From Candidatus Dojkabacteria bacterium (GTDB taxonomy: Bacteria > Patescibacteria > Dojkabacteria > SC72): 34,581 nucleotides of DNA. Each line of letters begins with the position of its first letter. Position 1 is the first letter of the stretch. Under the pieces are notes generated by a model. That model was not told where the DNA came from. It worked only from the letters and a program-made list of their open reading frames with translations, and searched no databases. Made by a program: the position numbers and the translations under genes. Shown here piece by piece: positions 6,396-16,093 of this stretch. The DNA lies in assembly GCA_023229785.1 (NCBI GenBank), contig JALNYV010000026.1, positions 1 through 34,581 of the forward strand. The letters are read 5' to 3'.

Positions 6396-6551
6396 ATGCA
6401 TAATTACTTTAAAGCAAAGGTGAGGATTAATAAGAGTAATGGCCAATTTAGCTTCTCTCCAAGCAAGCGCGAACTTTCTCCAAGACTTTTAAAACTACTT
6501 AGCAAAAAACCAAACTGTATCTATAAATTGAAGATAAAGGAGATTAAATAA
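6396..6551 (+). CDS. 51-aa basic leaderless protein
   Basis: The ATG lies at the predicted transcription start of the promoter above and the stop overlaps the next ATG (TAATG at 6549..6553), so this short frame is well supported by its context. The product is basic (KSNGQFSFSPSKRELSPRLL) and without membrane helices. Not recognised. Confidence 0.55.
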   Translation: MHNYFKAKVRINKSNGQFSFSPSKRELSPRLLKLLSKKPNCIYKLKIKEIK

Positions 6552-9500
6552 TGGCCACTCTTTCTGAAGCTTATGCCCAAGTTGCACAAAATCGTGAACA
6601 AATAGAGTTAGCTAAACAACAAGCATCACAAAGAGAATCTAATGCTGATTATATGAGAAGAGTACTTACCACACAATCCGCATTGCGTAGAGAAGATGCT
6701 TTAGGTTTAGCCAAGAGACAAGCTGGATTGAAAAGCATTGGACTTGAATCTGCCGAGACTGCTGCTGAACGCGCTAGGATTCAGGCAGAAGAAGATAAGT
6801 TAATTGCTTATGAAGGTGGACTGAAAGCTATTGAGGAAAAAATGCGACAGCAACAGGAACAACAAGATAGAGCAGCAACAATTAGAAAACTTCAATATCA
6901 AAATCCCGACGCCGCCTATTTAGAATTAACCAAGAAAGAAAGACAAAGTATTACCAAACAAGTAGAAGATACAATAAGTTCTATAACTGAAGATATGGCT
7001 GGAGGTTCTGGAAAGTTCAATGAACAAACAGGATACTTTGAAGCATTACCTGGAAGAGACTTGACTTCTGAAGAAATTACTTCCTTAAAGAATAAGTTAT
7101 ACGCTGGTGAAAAGTTTAGGGTTACGGATGTTATAAAAGATTATCCTGTTCAAACTACAGAGACTAGATTTACAGAAGCTCCAATGTTGGGAGCTATAAG
7201 AAGTGTTGATTATGTTTCTCCTAAAGAGATGCAACGAGGAATAAGTGTTGAGATTAAACCTAGCTTTTCTGTCAATAAAGGACTGTTACCTAGAGACTTA
7301 CGTCCAAAAGTTATTACTGCGGGAAGTGGTGGAGCTATTGCTGCTGGAGTAACTTGGTATGAATCAAGTCCCATACCAAAACAATTTGAAAGGTTCTCCC
7401 AAAAGTTTACCGAAACAACTGGACAAGTATTTGATTATGGATTTAGTAAAGCTTCTAAGTATGGAAATATAGGCTTGCTTCCTAGAGAAACGCGTCCAAC
7501 GGTATTCACAGGAGGATTCGCTGCTAATCCAAAAGCATTTTCAATGCAAGCTAAAGTAGAACAAAGAATGTCTAGCAATGCTGAGCTTCAAAAACAGTTG
7601 AATCAAGCTTTAGTAGATTACAATGCTAAGTATGGAGGACGCGCGCTCACACCAGAAGAGTATTCTCAAGCAACTAAAGAAGGAAAAGAACTTGATGATG
7701 TAAAAGTTATCCTTGATAATGAGTTACTTAACATTCAAAAGGCAGAAGCTAAAGTTACTAAAGAGTTTGAGATGGGAAGCGGCTTTGGTTATTCCGCATT
7801 GAAGGCTGGAACAACAACATTTGTAAGTGGCGCTGCTTTATTCTTTCCATCATTGGTAGCTAAACCAGTATCAACATTTACAAAGATGCCAGGAGATATA
7901 TTCGCTTTAGCCGTTGGATTCAAAGAGAGGCCAGCTTCAACAACAGGTACTGTTGTAGGAATAGCTGCGCTTGGATTCTTAGGGGGGGCTAAGACCGAGA
8001 AGGTAATAAAAGGAAGGGAGAGTATGGTTGGAGAATTTAGTTTATCTAAGTCTAAAGCTATTCTTAGGGGAGTAGATGATTTTGGTAATAAGAAGTTTGA
8101 CATTGTTGAGCAAGGGTATATTAACTTACTAAACCCTAAGACTAGAGACGTGATTGGAAAAGTAAAGGTAGGTATCGTTTCTAAGTCTACAGTTATTCCA
8201 GAAGTGTTTGGTTCTACAATAGAATCATTAGATATATTCCTTGCTGGAAGGAGAACAAAGAACCTAAACCTTTCACAGAATCTTAGGCTATTTATTTCAG
8301 GTAATAAAGCAACTCTTGGAATGATTGACGAGTCAGGTATAGTAAGTGGTACAATAAAAGGGACTATGAAAGAAGTTGGAAAGTACAAGTCTCCATTTGG
8401 AAATATTTTATCAATGGAAAGACTAAGCATGGAGAAAGTATCCAAGTTTAGAAAGCAGCCTACCTTCGATATATTTGGGAATGTAGAGATAAAGATTAAG
8501 TCTATTAAACCTGAGACTAGAATATTCAAGAAAAGATTTTATTCTATTGTCGTTGAAGGAGAGAAGACTACATTCATTTCGAAGAGTCTTCAAGATGTAT
8601 TACCAATAAAGGAAAGAGTGAAGTACGTTCAAAAGTATGAACGGCCATTATCAGTTAATGTTGGTGGAGTCAATCTTAAAGGATTCAAACTTAGAACTAA
8701 GTCCAATATTCAATATCTTAGAAAACCAAGCTTCAAAGCTAAGAAGACTTTGTATGGTAATAGAGGATTGAATGTAAATCTTAAAGGAACTTCATTTGAA
8801 CCAAAACCATCTGATGTTGATATAAACCCTCCAAAGGATATAGAACTATCTAGTGGAAGACAGAATACAATCCAAGTAGAACCCAAACAAGCACAAGTGC
8901 TTCAACCAAAAGCTCAGACTCTTGCTCTTGCTACTTCAGCTTCAAAGCTTGGTTCAGTAGCTAAACTACTAGCAAAGGAAATGCAAGTTCAATTATTACA
9001 ACCAAAAGTTACTGTGACTACTACAACTACTCCAGCTACACAACTAATGCAAGTAACTTCTCAATCACAATTGCAACAGCAAAGACAAAGGGAACAAACT
9101 AAACAAGTTACTTCTCCAGCTTTATTGAAACTAGAAAGAGCTTCTCAAGTATCTATTACTAAGAATCTTCCTAGAACTACTGGCGCAACTATTACCACTC
9201 AAGTTAGTAGAGAAATGTTAAGGAGTGGATTTGGACTTGGTAGTTCTACATTACCAGCATTGGCTACTCCACAGAAGCAAGAGTTACAATTAAGGACTAA
9301 GTTAGTTTCAAGGGAAGTAACTGTAAGTCCTTCACCAGTATCACCCGCCGGAATTGGTGGATTGACAAGAGCGCCAGTAATAACTACAACAAGAAGTCCA
9401 AAAACTTTGTCAGTTACAAGTACTTCAACCAAAGGATTGAAAGAAGCATTCCAAGTTCTTATCAAGCGTAGAGGAAAATATACCAAACTTGCTGAAGGAC

Positions 9501-9808
9501 TACCACTTGGTAAAGCTTTGAAAGCTGGAGCTGAATACACAAAGTCTACCTTAGCTTCTACATTCAGACTTGAGCGCAAGGGAACAACAAGTATTTCGGA
9601 TATAACTTACAAACCGAGTGAACAATTGTTCAGGACATATAAGATTACTCGTGGAAGAAAGGTAAGTCTACCTCAAGGTAAAGATGTATATGAGTTCATT
9701 GAGAAGAAACCAATGAGGCTTTCAACAGGTGGAGAGCGCGCAGAGATAAAGATGTTCAAGTCTAGCGCGGCTAGGAGGAAAAAGATATGGACAATAAAGG
9801 GCAAGTAG
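6551..9808 (+). CDS. 1085-aa large structural-type protein
   Basis: Begins with about 130 residues of charged coiled coil (Q/E/R-rich), then a mixed region with two related PRDLRP/PRETRP segments about 70 residues apart. Two hydrophobic stretches lie at about 411-430 and 464-480, a beta-rich part follows, then a Gln/Ser/Thr/Pro low-complexity linker (about 780-960), and a basic C-terminus. No signal peptide. It heads the large structural operon after a 51-aa leader gene and overlaps the pilin-like gene by 22 nt. Size and layout suggest a minor virion, scaffold or tape-like protein. I do not recognise any catalytic motif. Confidence 0.65.
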   Translation: MATLSEAYAQVAQNREQIELAKQQASQRESNADYMRRVLTTQSALRREDALGLAKRQAGLKSIGLESAETAAERARIQAEEDKLIAYEGGLKAIEEKMRQQQEQQDRAATIRKLQYQNPDAAYLELTKKERQSITKQVEDTISSITEDMAGGSGKFNEQTGYFEALPGRDLTSEEITSLKNKLYAGEKFRVTDVIKDYPVQTTETRFTEAPMLGAIRSVDYVSPKEMQRGISVEIKPSFSVNKGLLPRDLRPKVITAGSGGAIAAGVTWYESSPIPKQFERFSQKFTETTGQVFDYGFSKASKYGNIGLLPRETRPTVFTGGFAANPKAFSMQAKVEQRMSSNAELQKQLNQALVDYNAKYGGRALTPEEYSQATKEGKELDDVKVILDNELLNIQKAEAKVTKEFEMGSGFGYSALKAGTTTFVSGAALFFPSLVAKPVSTFTKMPGDIFALAVGFKERPASTTGTVVGIAALGFLGGAKTEKVIKGRESMVGEFSLSKSKAILRGVDDFGNKKFDIVEQGYINLLNPKTRDVIGKVKVGIVSKSTVIPEVFGSTIESLDIFLAGRRTKNLNLSQNLRLFISGNKATLGMIDESGIVSGTIKGTMKEVGKYKSPFGNILSMERLSMEKVSKFRKQPTFDIFGNVEIKIKSIKPETRIFKKRFYSIVVEGEKTTFISKSLQDVLPIKERVKYVQKYERPLSVNVGGVNLKGFKLRTKSNIQYLRKPSFKAKKTLYGNRGLNVNLKGTSFEPKPSDVDINPPKDIELSSGRQNTIQVEPKQAQVLQPKAQTLALATSASKLGSVAKLLAKEMQVQLLQPKVTVTTTTTPATQLMQVTSQSQLQQQRQREQTKQVTSPALLKLERASQVSITKNLPRTTGATITTQVSREMLRSGFGLGSSTLPALATPQKQELQLRTKLVSREVTVSPSPVSPAGIGGLTRAPVITTTRSPKTLSVTSTSTKGLKEAFQVLIKRRGKYTKLAEGLPLGKALKAGAEYTKSTLASTFRLERKGTTSISDITYKPSEQLFRTYKITRGRKVSLPQGKDVYEFIEKKPMRLSTGGERAEIKMFKSSAARRKKIWTIKGK

Positions 9809-10092
9809 TTATCTTCACATTAATGCTAGCTGTAGTTGTAATCATATTAGCAATATCATTTGCTCCAGTTTTGATGGAAGCTACTACCAATGCTAGGAAT
9901 GATACAATTGTTATGAATAATTCCGATAACACTGGAACTGTTGAGACCATAGGGATGAATTGCACTGGAACTACAGATGCTTATGTTCAAGCGGGGTGTA
10001 TAGTAACAGATGCTTTCACTCCATACTTTGTTGGTTTTCTTGTAGCAATAGGACTTGCAGTCCTGGGAGCGCGAATAGCATTCGGAAGTTAA
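9787..10092 (+). CDS. Pilin-like double-TM coat-type protein, copy 1
   Basis: The N-terminus DNKGQVVIFTLML resembles archaeal class III (pilin/archaellin-type) leader peptides, where a KGQ stretch precedes a hydrophobic helix (6-28). A short sequon-rich outer part carries Cys59 and Cys71, and a second hydrophobic helix covers about 80-97. The motif NC-x11-C-[IL]V-x-[DE]A is shared with the next gene, so the two are paralogs. Both could be major virion membrane proteins. It lies between the large structural protein and the surface glycoprotein. Confidence 0.7.
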   Translation: MDNKGQVVIFTLMLAVVVIILAISFAPVLMEATTNARNDTIVMNNSDNTGTVETIGMNCTGTTDAYVQAGCIVTDAFTPYFVGFLVAIGLAVLGARIAFGS

Positions 10093-10093
10093 T

Positions 10094-10369
10094 ATGAACA
10101 ACAAAGGACAACAGACAATATTTATGAGTGTAGTGATTGGATTATTCGTATTGCTAGTTGGAATGCTGGCCGTAAACTTTATAAGAATGCTTGTTGATGG
10201 AACTCCAGATAGTGAAAGTAATATGATTTCTAAATTGAATTGCGACTCTCCAGGAATAAGTGATGGCAATATGGTTGTATGTCTTGTTGCTGAGGCAATC
10301 AATCCAGTTGTAATACTTTCTATCTTAGCATTGGCGGGAGGCATAATAATAGCTAGATTCTTGTTATAA
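10094..10369 (+). CDS. Pilin-like double-TM coat-type protein, copy 2
   Basis: A 91-aa paralog of the previous gene: NNKGQQTIFMSVV leader, helix at 6-29, Cys50 and Cys63 in the same NC...C[IL]V motif, helix at about 70-88. It has fewer sequons. The two genes are one base apart. Together they would form a coat or membrane scaffold for the surface glycoprotein; a pilus-like role is an alternative. Confidence 0.7.
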   Translation: MNNKGQQTIFMSVVIGLFVLLVGMLAVNFIRMLVDGTPDSESNMISKLNCDSPGISDGNMVVCLVAEAINPVVILSILALAGGIIIARFLL

Positions 10370-10370
10370 A

Positions 10371-13300
10371 ATGGCAAAGATTAAAAAAGTGAATCAATTA
10401 GAGACACCACAATCAACGAAACCAAAGTGGTTGATGATTTGTATAGGATTATTTGTAGTACTTTTCGCTATGGAAATGGTTGCTGCTGAGTTCAAGAACT
10501 ATACTTTGATTATGTACTCGCAACCAGTTGGAGCAGAATACATTGCTTGGAAACTTAAGACAGCGACTAACTCTTATCCTTTGACTAAACCTTCTGCCTA
10601 TTCTTCTACGACTGGTGCAACAAATGCTTGGCAGAGAAAGTTAGCAGATTACGATTTTGGTTTTACAATTTACAGCGGTGGTATAAATGTTACTGCGAAT
10701 ATGTCTACTTCCCCAGACACTCAATTAGGAATAACAAATACTCAATACGGATTGGCGCAAACTATCATGCTTGAAAATATTACAGATATAACAGCCATCG
10801 CTGTTAAGATATATCGTGATGGAGCTACTGGACAGGCAACCTTCTGGATAACAGATACTAACGCTACTAATGATGCTAGTAATTCACTGCACTATTACAA
10901 TGGTTCATTCGATTCTTCTGGAATAACAACAAATGTTAATGGAGCATGGTATATCATTCCAATGGAAGAGAACACAACACTTACTCGTCCAGTAACCGAT
11001 GTTGAATATCCAACATTCTCAAATTATTGGGATACCAATTCCACTCTAATAAATACAGGAGTTGGATACTTCAATGTCACCTTAGCTAAAACAAATGGAA
11101 CTGTATTCCTAGAAATAAATAATACAAACATTACCGCGAGTAATTTTACAGCAGACGTTTACAATGTAAGTTACAACTTCCTAAATGCTGACAACTATAC
11201 TTATAGATGGCATTCTTGGGGAAATGGAACTTCCCATTTCTATAATAATTCAGGAGCTAGAGAATATACAGTTAATGCTTCTGCGCATAGCGCGTCAGCA
11301 CTTAGTATTATCTTTCCAGAAAACAACAAGTACTATAACTATGTATTAACCACACTAAACTTTACTATCCTAAATACTAGTGAGATGAATCTTTGCTGGT
11401 ACTCTATAGATATTGGAGCTACAAATACTACAACACCATGCGGAGGTAATGTAACTGGACTTACTTCTGTAGAAGGACTTAACAATTGGATGGTTGGTGC
11501 TAACAATTCTTATAATGATATAGCTAACACTTCGGTATCATTCACAATGGATACTATCTTTCCATTGATTTCTTATGGAAATGGAATACTTCCTAACTAT
11601 GCGAATGTCTCACAGACAAGTGTTTATGTGAATACTACTTGGACAGAAGCTAACTTCGATAATATCACATTCCGTATATATAATACCTCATGGACTAATT
11701 CTAGTTTCTTCTCCACTCCAACATATAGTATTAACTTTACGAATCTGCGCAACGGAAACTATTATTACAACGCAACTATTTGTGATAAGGTAAATCATTG
11801 TAACACAACTTCTTACAATGTAAATCTCTTGTTAGACACCTTGCCTCCAAATGCTACACAAGGTACTACGGATAGTGGTGGTTCATATACTGTATCTGTA
11901 AACAACACTGTCTATAATACTACCTCGCAGAACTTTACTGTCAAGGCCAATGATACTTATGGGATTGATAACATTACTATAACGATTACTAATGCTAGCG
12001 GAGCTATTGTAAATCAAACAGTAAAGGAACATTTATCCTTGAAAGATTATATCTTTGGAATACCTATCAATTTGGTAGATGGAATGTATACTTGGTTTGC
12101 TAATGTCATAGACCTTGCGGGAAATTATATTACTACAACGGTAATGAGTTTCATAGTTGATACAACTTCCGCGGGATTTGCTGGACAAGATTTAAACGTA
12201 TCTTGGATAGCCGATGCAAATGATACTTCAATCCACAACATAAATGTCACGATAACAGAACCAAACATAAATCAATCTGGAATAGAGTTCAATGGAGCTA
12301 ATCGTACTATCTATAACATAACAGGAAATATCTTTGGGTATAATTTCACTAGGTATAGCTATCATGCTCCAGAGACTTTACCTTTCAATTGGTGGGTAAA
12401 AGACAATGCTTCAATCTTTTCAAGTAGTATTGTATATAACTTTAATGTAATTTGTCCAACAGGTTGGAAGTCTTTCAATAATACTTATTGTATGGAAAAG
12501 TTGAACTTCACTTCAGAAGTAAATCAAACAAGGTATCTTGCCGTTCCAGATTCAATCTCGGCGATTACTATGGCCTACATAAACTTGAGTGATAGAGCTG
12601 GAGGAGTGGCAGGTATATCTCAAAACTATTCTAACTACTCCCTAGTATTGTATGCTCAACCTGTTGGTGCTGATGCTTTAGCTTGGAAGATAGCAACAGC
12701 AACACCTGGACAAGCTTACAATTCCAATACTACTTGGAATGGAACTAAATGGAAACCATTAGGTAATGATGTTGATTTTATGATATTACAAGGTAATACC
12801 ATAACCAACTACTCTACAGATTCCGCGGGAACTCAGCATGGTATCATTGCGTCTAGTCCTTATCTTGCTCAGACAATCACTTTGAATAGTACAAGTCTAG
12901 CAAATATCACAGCAATATCCCTGAGATTGTATCGTGATGGAGTTCCAGAAATGGCCACTGTATATATCATGGGAACAAACGCTACTAACGAACCTGACAA
13001 TACCAAGATATATTATACAGGAAGACTAAACGCGTCCACATTCACTGTAGATACTGCTGGTGCATGGTACAACTTTACTATGACTGCTAATGAAACCTTT
13101 ACTTATACTAACTACACAGTAAATCCTTACTTGTATATTGGAAATACTAATGCATGGAATTACTCTGGAGAGTTCAAACAAACTAACAATAGAACAAAGA
13201 ACCTAGCTTCAATAATAAATCAGTACCTTACTCCAGCTTATCTTGTTGGAACTAATTATATTATTCCATTCACATTCCATTCAGATAATTCAACAGGACT

Positions 13301-14870
13301 ATTACAATATAGCGACTTTGAATGGAGTGGTTCTGGATTCATTGAGAACTCTAAGATATATAACCTAACTACTTATGAAACTTCACAGGAAGCATTTGTA
13401 CTTGATACAACTTACGATTCAAGTGTGTACAGTTCGATAACTGCTGACCTAGTATATGATGGTACTTCTTACGCTTCTGTAAAGAGTGGTAGTGGAAACA
13501 ACGCTTTATTTACTAATACTGTAAACATTCCATTAACAGCTTCGGTAAAGAACAATTCATTCTATTGGAAACTTCAGTTGGTAAACGCAACAGCAACAAC
13601 TCTTGTAAACAGTTCATTCGCGAATCAAACAGAATCTACTATTGAGTTTGATTATTGCGCCGCTGGAGAGAAACAATATGTAAACTTTACATTCGCTAAC
13701 GAAACTGTAATAAAAGAAAATGTTACCGCGTCCATAACAGAAAGTACATGGGGATACTACCTTGGTAGTGGCGCTATAAATAAGTCTCTTAGCTATTCTA
13801 GTGCTACAGAATATACCAATTATACCTTCTGCTTCACGCCTCCAAATAGAACTGTAAAGGTAACACCTAGCATTTCATATACCAATACCGAAAGCCAGCA
13901 AAGGAATTACAACCCAGGTATAGTTTTGTACAATAATAATACCATGACTGAAACTAAGCTATGGCTACTACCAACTCAAAATGGTATCTTTGTTACATTC
14001 CAAGTAATGAACATAGCTAGACAAATGTTAATTGGCGCGGAGATTACCATAACTAAATTGGGTAGTATAATCTCGCAGCAACTCACTGGCGGAAGCGGAA
14101 CAGTAACGGTATTCTTGAATCCTAATATAGCTTATACTTTGACAGCTACATATCCTGGAGTACAATCTTACAATGCTTCGCAGCAATTTACTTTGACAGA
14201 GTATACGATTACTCTAGGAATAGCTACACAAACAACTACTGACTATAGAAAAGGAGTTAGTATGGATGTAGAACCTAAGTCACAAACACTATTGAACAAT
14301 ACATTCTACAGTTTCAATTATACCGTAGACTCAAACTATTGGTCTATGGATAGATTCGGTTATGTATTATACAATTCTTCTGGAGGAGTAATAACTTCCA
14401 ATTCATCTACAAGCGCTACTGGAGGGTTCTTGTCTTCATATATTAATACAGGACAAAACAATTCACTAATTAGAATGGAATACTACTTTGCTGTCAATGG
14501 TAGTTACAATAATTACTCAACATATTGGGGAGTGCGCGATTATACTTCTGGAAGTATTGATGGTTTCTTCCGTAGACTAGGTAATTATCTAAATGCGCAC
14601 ACCGATAGCACTGGAAAGAAGTACGGCCCATTTGGAATTGATTCGTTCGGAATAGGAATATTCATCTTCGCAGCTATATTCATTTCGATGGGAGTCTTAT
14701 CATACAAGTACGGAGTTACAAGTTCAATTGCTGTAGGAATAGTTGGAATACTAGCCACGATAGTGCTAGAGACTTATGGAATACTCCCAAGAATTGTATT
14801 CGGAATCCCTTACGGCATGAGCGCGGTTCTTGTTATTGTAATAATGGTAATCGCTTGGAGGGAAATGTAA
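10371..14870 (+). CDS. 1499-aa surface glycoprotein/adhesin, membrane-anchored
   Basis: Signal or start-anchor at about 20-38, about 1370 residues of external beta-rich sequence, then three hydrophobic helices (about 1420-1495). A domain of about 190 residues is duplicated: near 43-235 (opening YTLIMYSQPVGAEYIAWKL) and near 750-945 (YSLVLYAQPVGADALAWKI). Between them lie Ig-like repeats (DTLPPNATQG.., VDTTSAGFAG..). Dozens of N-x-S/T sequons point to heavy AglB-type glycosylation. It is probably the receptor-binding or spike protein of an enveloped virion. The host-attachment role is inferred from architecture; the gene fills 4.5 kb of the structural operon. Confidence 0.75.
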   Translation: MAKIKKVNQLETPQSTKPKWLMICIGLFVVLFAMEMVAAEFKNYTLIMYSQPVGAEYIAWKLKTATNSYPLTKPSAYSSTTGATNAWQRKLADYDFGFTIYSGGINVTANMSTSPDTQLGITNTQYGLAQTIMLENITDITAIAVKIYRDGATGQATFWITDTNATNDASNSLHYYNGSFDSSGITTNVNGAWYIIPMEENTTLTRPVTDVEYPTFSNYWDTNSTLINTGVGYFNVTLAKTNGTVFLEINNTNITASNFTADVYNVSYNFLNADNYTYRWHSWGNGTSHFYNNSGAREYTVNASAHSASALSIIFPENNKYYNYVLTTLNFTILNTSEMNLCWYSIDIGATNTTTPCGGNVTGLTSVEGLNNWMVGANNSYNDIANTSVSFTMDTIFPLISYGNGILPNYANVSQTSVYVNTTWTEANFDNITFRIYNTSWTNSSFFSTPTYSINFTNLRNGNYYYNATICDKVNHCNTTSYNVNLLLDTLPPNATQGTTDSGGSYTVSVNNTVYNTTSQNFTVKANDTYGIDNITITITNASGAIVNQTVKEHLSLKDYIFGIPINLVDGMYTWFANVIDLAGNYITTTVMSFIVDTTSAGFAGQDLNVSWIADANDTSIHNINVTITEPNINQSGIEFNGANRTIYNITGNIFGYNFTRYSYHAPETLPFNWWVKDNASIFSSSIVYNFNVICPTGWKSFNNTYCMEKLNFTSEVNQTRYLAVPDSISAITMAYINLSDRAGGVAGISQNYSNYSLVLYAQPVGADALAWKIATATPGQAYNSNTTWNGTKWKPLGNDVDFMILQGNTITNYSTDSAGTQHGIIASSPYLAQTITLNSTSLANITAISLRLYRDGVPEMATVYIMGTNATNEPDNTKIYYTGRLNASTFTVDTAGAWYNFTMTANETFTYTNYTVNPYLYIGNTNAWNYSGEFKQTNNRTKNLASIINQYLTPAYLVGTNYIIPFTFHSDNSTGLLQYSDFEWSGSGFIENSKIYNLTTYETSQEAFVLDTTYDSSVYSSITADLVYDGTSYASVKSGSGNNALFTNTVNIPLTASVKNNSFYWKLQLVNATATTLVNSSFANQTESTIEFDYCAAGEKQYVNFTFANETVIKENVTASITESTWGYYLGSGAINKSLSYSSATEYTNYTFCFTPPNRTVKVTPSISYTNTESQQRNYNPGIVLYNNNTMTETKLWLLPTQNGIFVTFQVMNIARQMLIGAEITITKLGSIISQQLTGGSGTVTVFLNPNIAYTLTATYPGVQSYNASQQFTLTEYTITLGIATQTTTDYRKGVSMDVEPKSQTLLNNTFYSFNYTVDSNYWSMDRFGYVLYNSSGGVITSNSSTSATGGFLSSYINTGQNNSLIRMEYYFAVNGSYNNYSTYWGVRDYTSGSIDGFFRRLGNYLNAHTDSTGKKYGPFGIDSFGIGIFIFAAIFISMGVLSYKYGVTSSIAVGIVGILATIVLETYGILPRIVFGIPYGMSAVLVIVIMVIAWREM

Positions 14871-15305
14871 ATGGCTAGAATAGTATATTACTTTACAGCT
14901 TCGATAATTCTAACCTTCCTATTGGTAGTTTCTAGCTTTATTAGTAGCGACAATAATGTATTAACTAATGTTGGATTAGGACATAACATAACGGATAGTA
15001 GTTTAGATGTCAAGCTTAACAATAACCCATTTTGGGATTTGATATTTGGCACTGCTGGAGTTTTAGTTTTGGTAACATTGGGCGCTACAATCGCTGCTTC
15101 GTTCTTTACCTCGGCAAGACTTGAGAATTATATTGTACTTCCATTTATATTAGGCGGAGAAATATTTACAGGTGTATTTATTGATGTGGTATTCTTAGCT
15201 CAAAGCTTTCCAAACTATATTAGACTTCCATTAACCTTATTGGCTACAATATTCCTAGTTGGTTACATAACTAGCTTAGTCGAATACTTCAGGGGGAATA
15301 TCTAA
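14871..15305 (+). CDS. 144-aa membrane protein, four helices
   Basis: Starts directly after the glycoprotein stop. Hydrophobic segments lie at about 6-25, 56-80, 87-105 and 115-137, with a small outer loop after the first. It is probably a partner of the glycoprotein in the same membrane. Its stop overlaps the next start by one base. Confidence 0.65.
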   Translation: MARIVYYFTASIILTFLLVVSSFISSDNNVLTNVGLGHNITDSSLDVKLNNNPFWDLIFGTAGVLVLVTLGATIAASFFTSARLENYIVLPFILGGEIFTGVFIDVVFLAQSFPNYIRLPLTLLATIFLVGYITSLVEYFRGNI

Positions 15306-15595
15306 TGGTGCTAGAAGCAATGCCATTTGATTTCAAGAAGATTATTATGGATTGGGTAATTGGGACTGGAGGGGATAGTGCTACAATCTTTATCCTGGTT
15401 GGAGTATTGATTATCGCAGTCATGGCCGCGAAGTTTAGAATGACGGGATATACTCTTGTAATTAGTGAAATGCTATTCATAATCATAATGATTTCTATGA
15501 GTACATTACATCTAGGAAGTGTTGCTTCTGGAATACTAATAGTAATAATGTTCGTAGTGGCAATCATCGGTGCGAGGTACATGACTCCCCAATGA
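15305..15595 (+). CDS. 96-aa membrane protein, three helices
   Basis: Coupled to the previous gene by TAATG. Hydrophobic segments lie at about 26-42, 48-66 and 71-90. It is the last gene of the large structural operon, just before the promoter at 15598. Not recognised. Confidence 0.6.
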   Translation: MVLEAMPFDFKKIIMDWVIGTGGDSATIFILVGVLIIAVMAAKFRMTGYTLVISEMLFIIIMISMSTLHLGSVASGILIVIMFVVAIIGARYMTPQ

Positions 15596-15597
15596 TA

Positions 15598-15614
15598 ACC
15601 ACAGCCTTAAATAG
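15598..15614 (+). promoter_or_regulatory. ACCAC-type promoter of the basic-protein operon
   Basis: ACCACAGCCTTAAATAG, identical to 6358..6374. An ATG at 15635 lies 37 nt from the first A, the spacing seen at other leaderless starts here. Confidence 0.7.
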
Positions 15615-15634
15615 AAAATTGAATGGAGAAGAAT

Positions 15635-15964
15635 ATGCTTAAAGAAATGCTTCAAAGATATAGGGAAAAGAAGAATAAGTTCAAGGAATACCAGACAGAA
15701 GATAGAATACAAACTCTTGTAGAGCAAAGAAAGAAGAGTTCTAATGAAAGAGAACTCGAAGAGTATATCGAAGAGGATAGGCAAAGAAAGATAGATAGAG
15801 CTGTTAAGTTATATCGAATGAAAAAGAAAGCAGAAGCGCGCAATATGAACATGCTTAAAGGAAAGAACATATTCAAAGGCCACAAAAGTATATTAACAAA
15901 CAACGAGAAGCTATTCCCAATGCATGGTCACAAGTCAGGAGGGAAAAACATATTCAATGGTTAA
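15635..15964 (+). CDS. Lysine-rich coiled-coil protein
   Basis: A 109-aa protein (113 aa from the ATG at 15623). I choose 15635 because it coincides with the predicted transcription start. The protein is almost entirely charged helix up to about residue 80, and ends with the related pieces GKNIFKGHK and GGKNIFNG. The composition suits a nucleoid- or DNA-compacting virion protein. It overlaps the next small gene. Confidence 0.6.
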   Translation: MLKEMLQRYREKKNKFKEYQTEDRIQTLVEQRKKSSNERELEEYIEEDRQRKIDRAVKLYRMKKKAEARNMNMLKGKNIFKGHKSILTNNEKLFPMHGHKSGGKNIFNG

Positions 15965-16073
15965 GAAAACATCAGCGTGGATAGACCACGTTAAAAGCAC
16001 CAAGGCAAAGAATAAGGACAAGTCTTTGAAAGAAGTCCTTAAACTTGCTAGCAAGTCATACAAGAAAAAGTAG
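15957..16073 (+). CDS. 38-aa basic protein (WxxHVK ... ASKSYKK type)
   Basis: The frame reads MVKKTSAWIDHVKSTKAKN, then a helix ending LASKSYKKK. A tryptophan-HVK helix followed by a KEVL..AS..Y helix recalls a short basic motif I have seen in various viral and metagenomic proteins, so a small DNA-associated virion protein is likely. It overlaps the preceding gene by 8 nt and has an AGGAGGG site upstream. Confidence 0.5.
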   Translation: MVKKTSAWIDHVKSTKAKNKDKSLKEVLKLASKSYKKK

Positions 16074-16093
16074 GAAACACTTGAGGGAAAGAA

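Noticed and set aside
7789..8529. Long minus-strand frame (246 codons) inside the 1085-aa gene
   Set aside because: Lies wholly within a well-supported gene, has no ribosome site or promoter, and its composition is the mirror of the opposite strand.
9199..9579. Minus-strand frame of 126 codons
   Set aside because: Shadow of the low-complexity part of the 1085-aa gene.
9856..10377. Minus-strand frame of 173 codons over the pilin-like genes
   Set aside because: The two plus-strand genes have leader peptides, paralogy and tight spacing; the minus frame has none of these.
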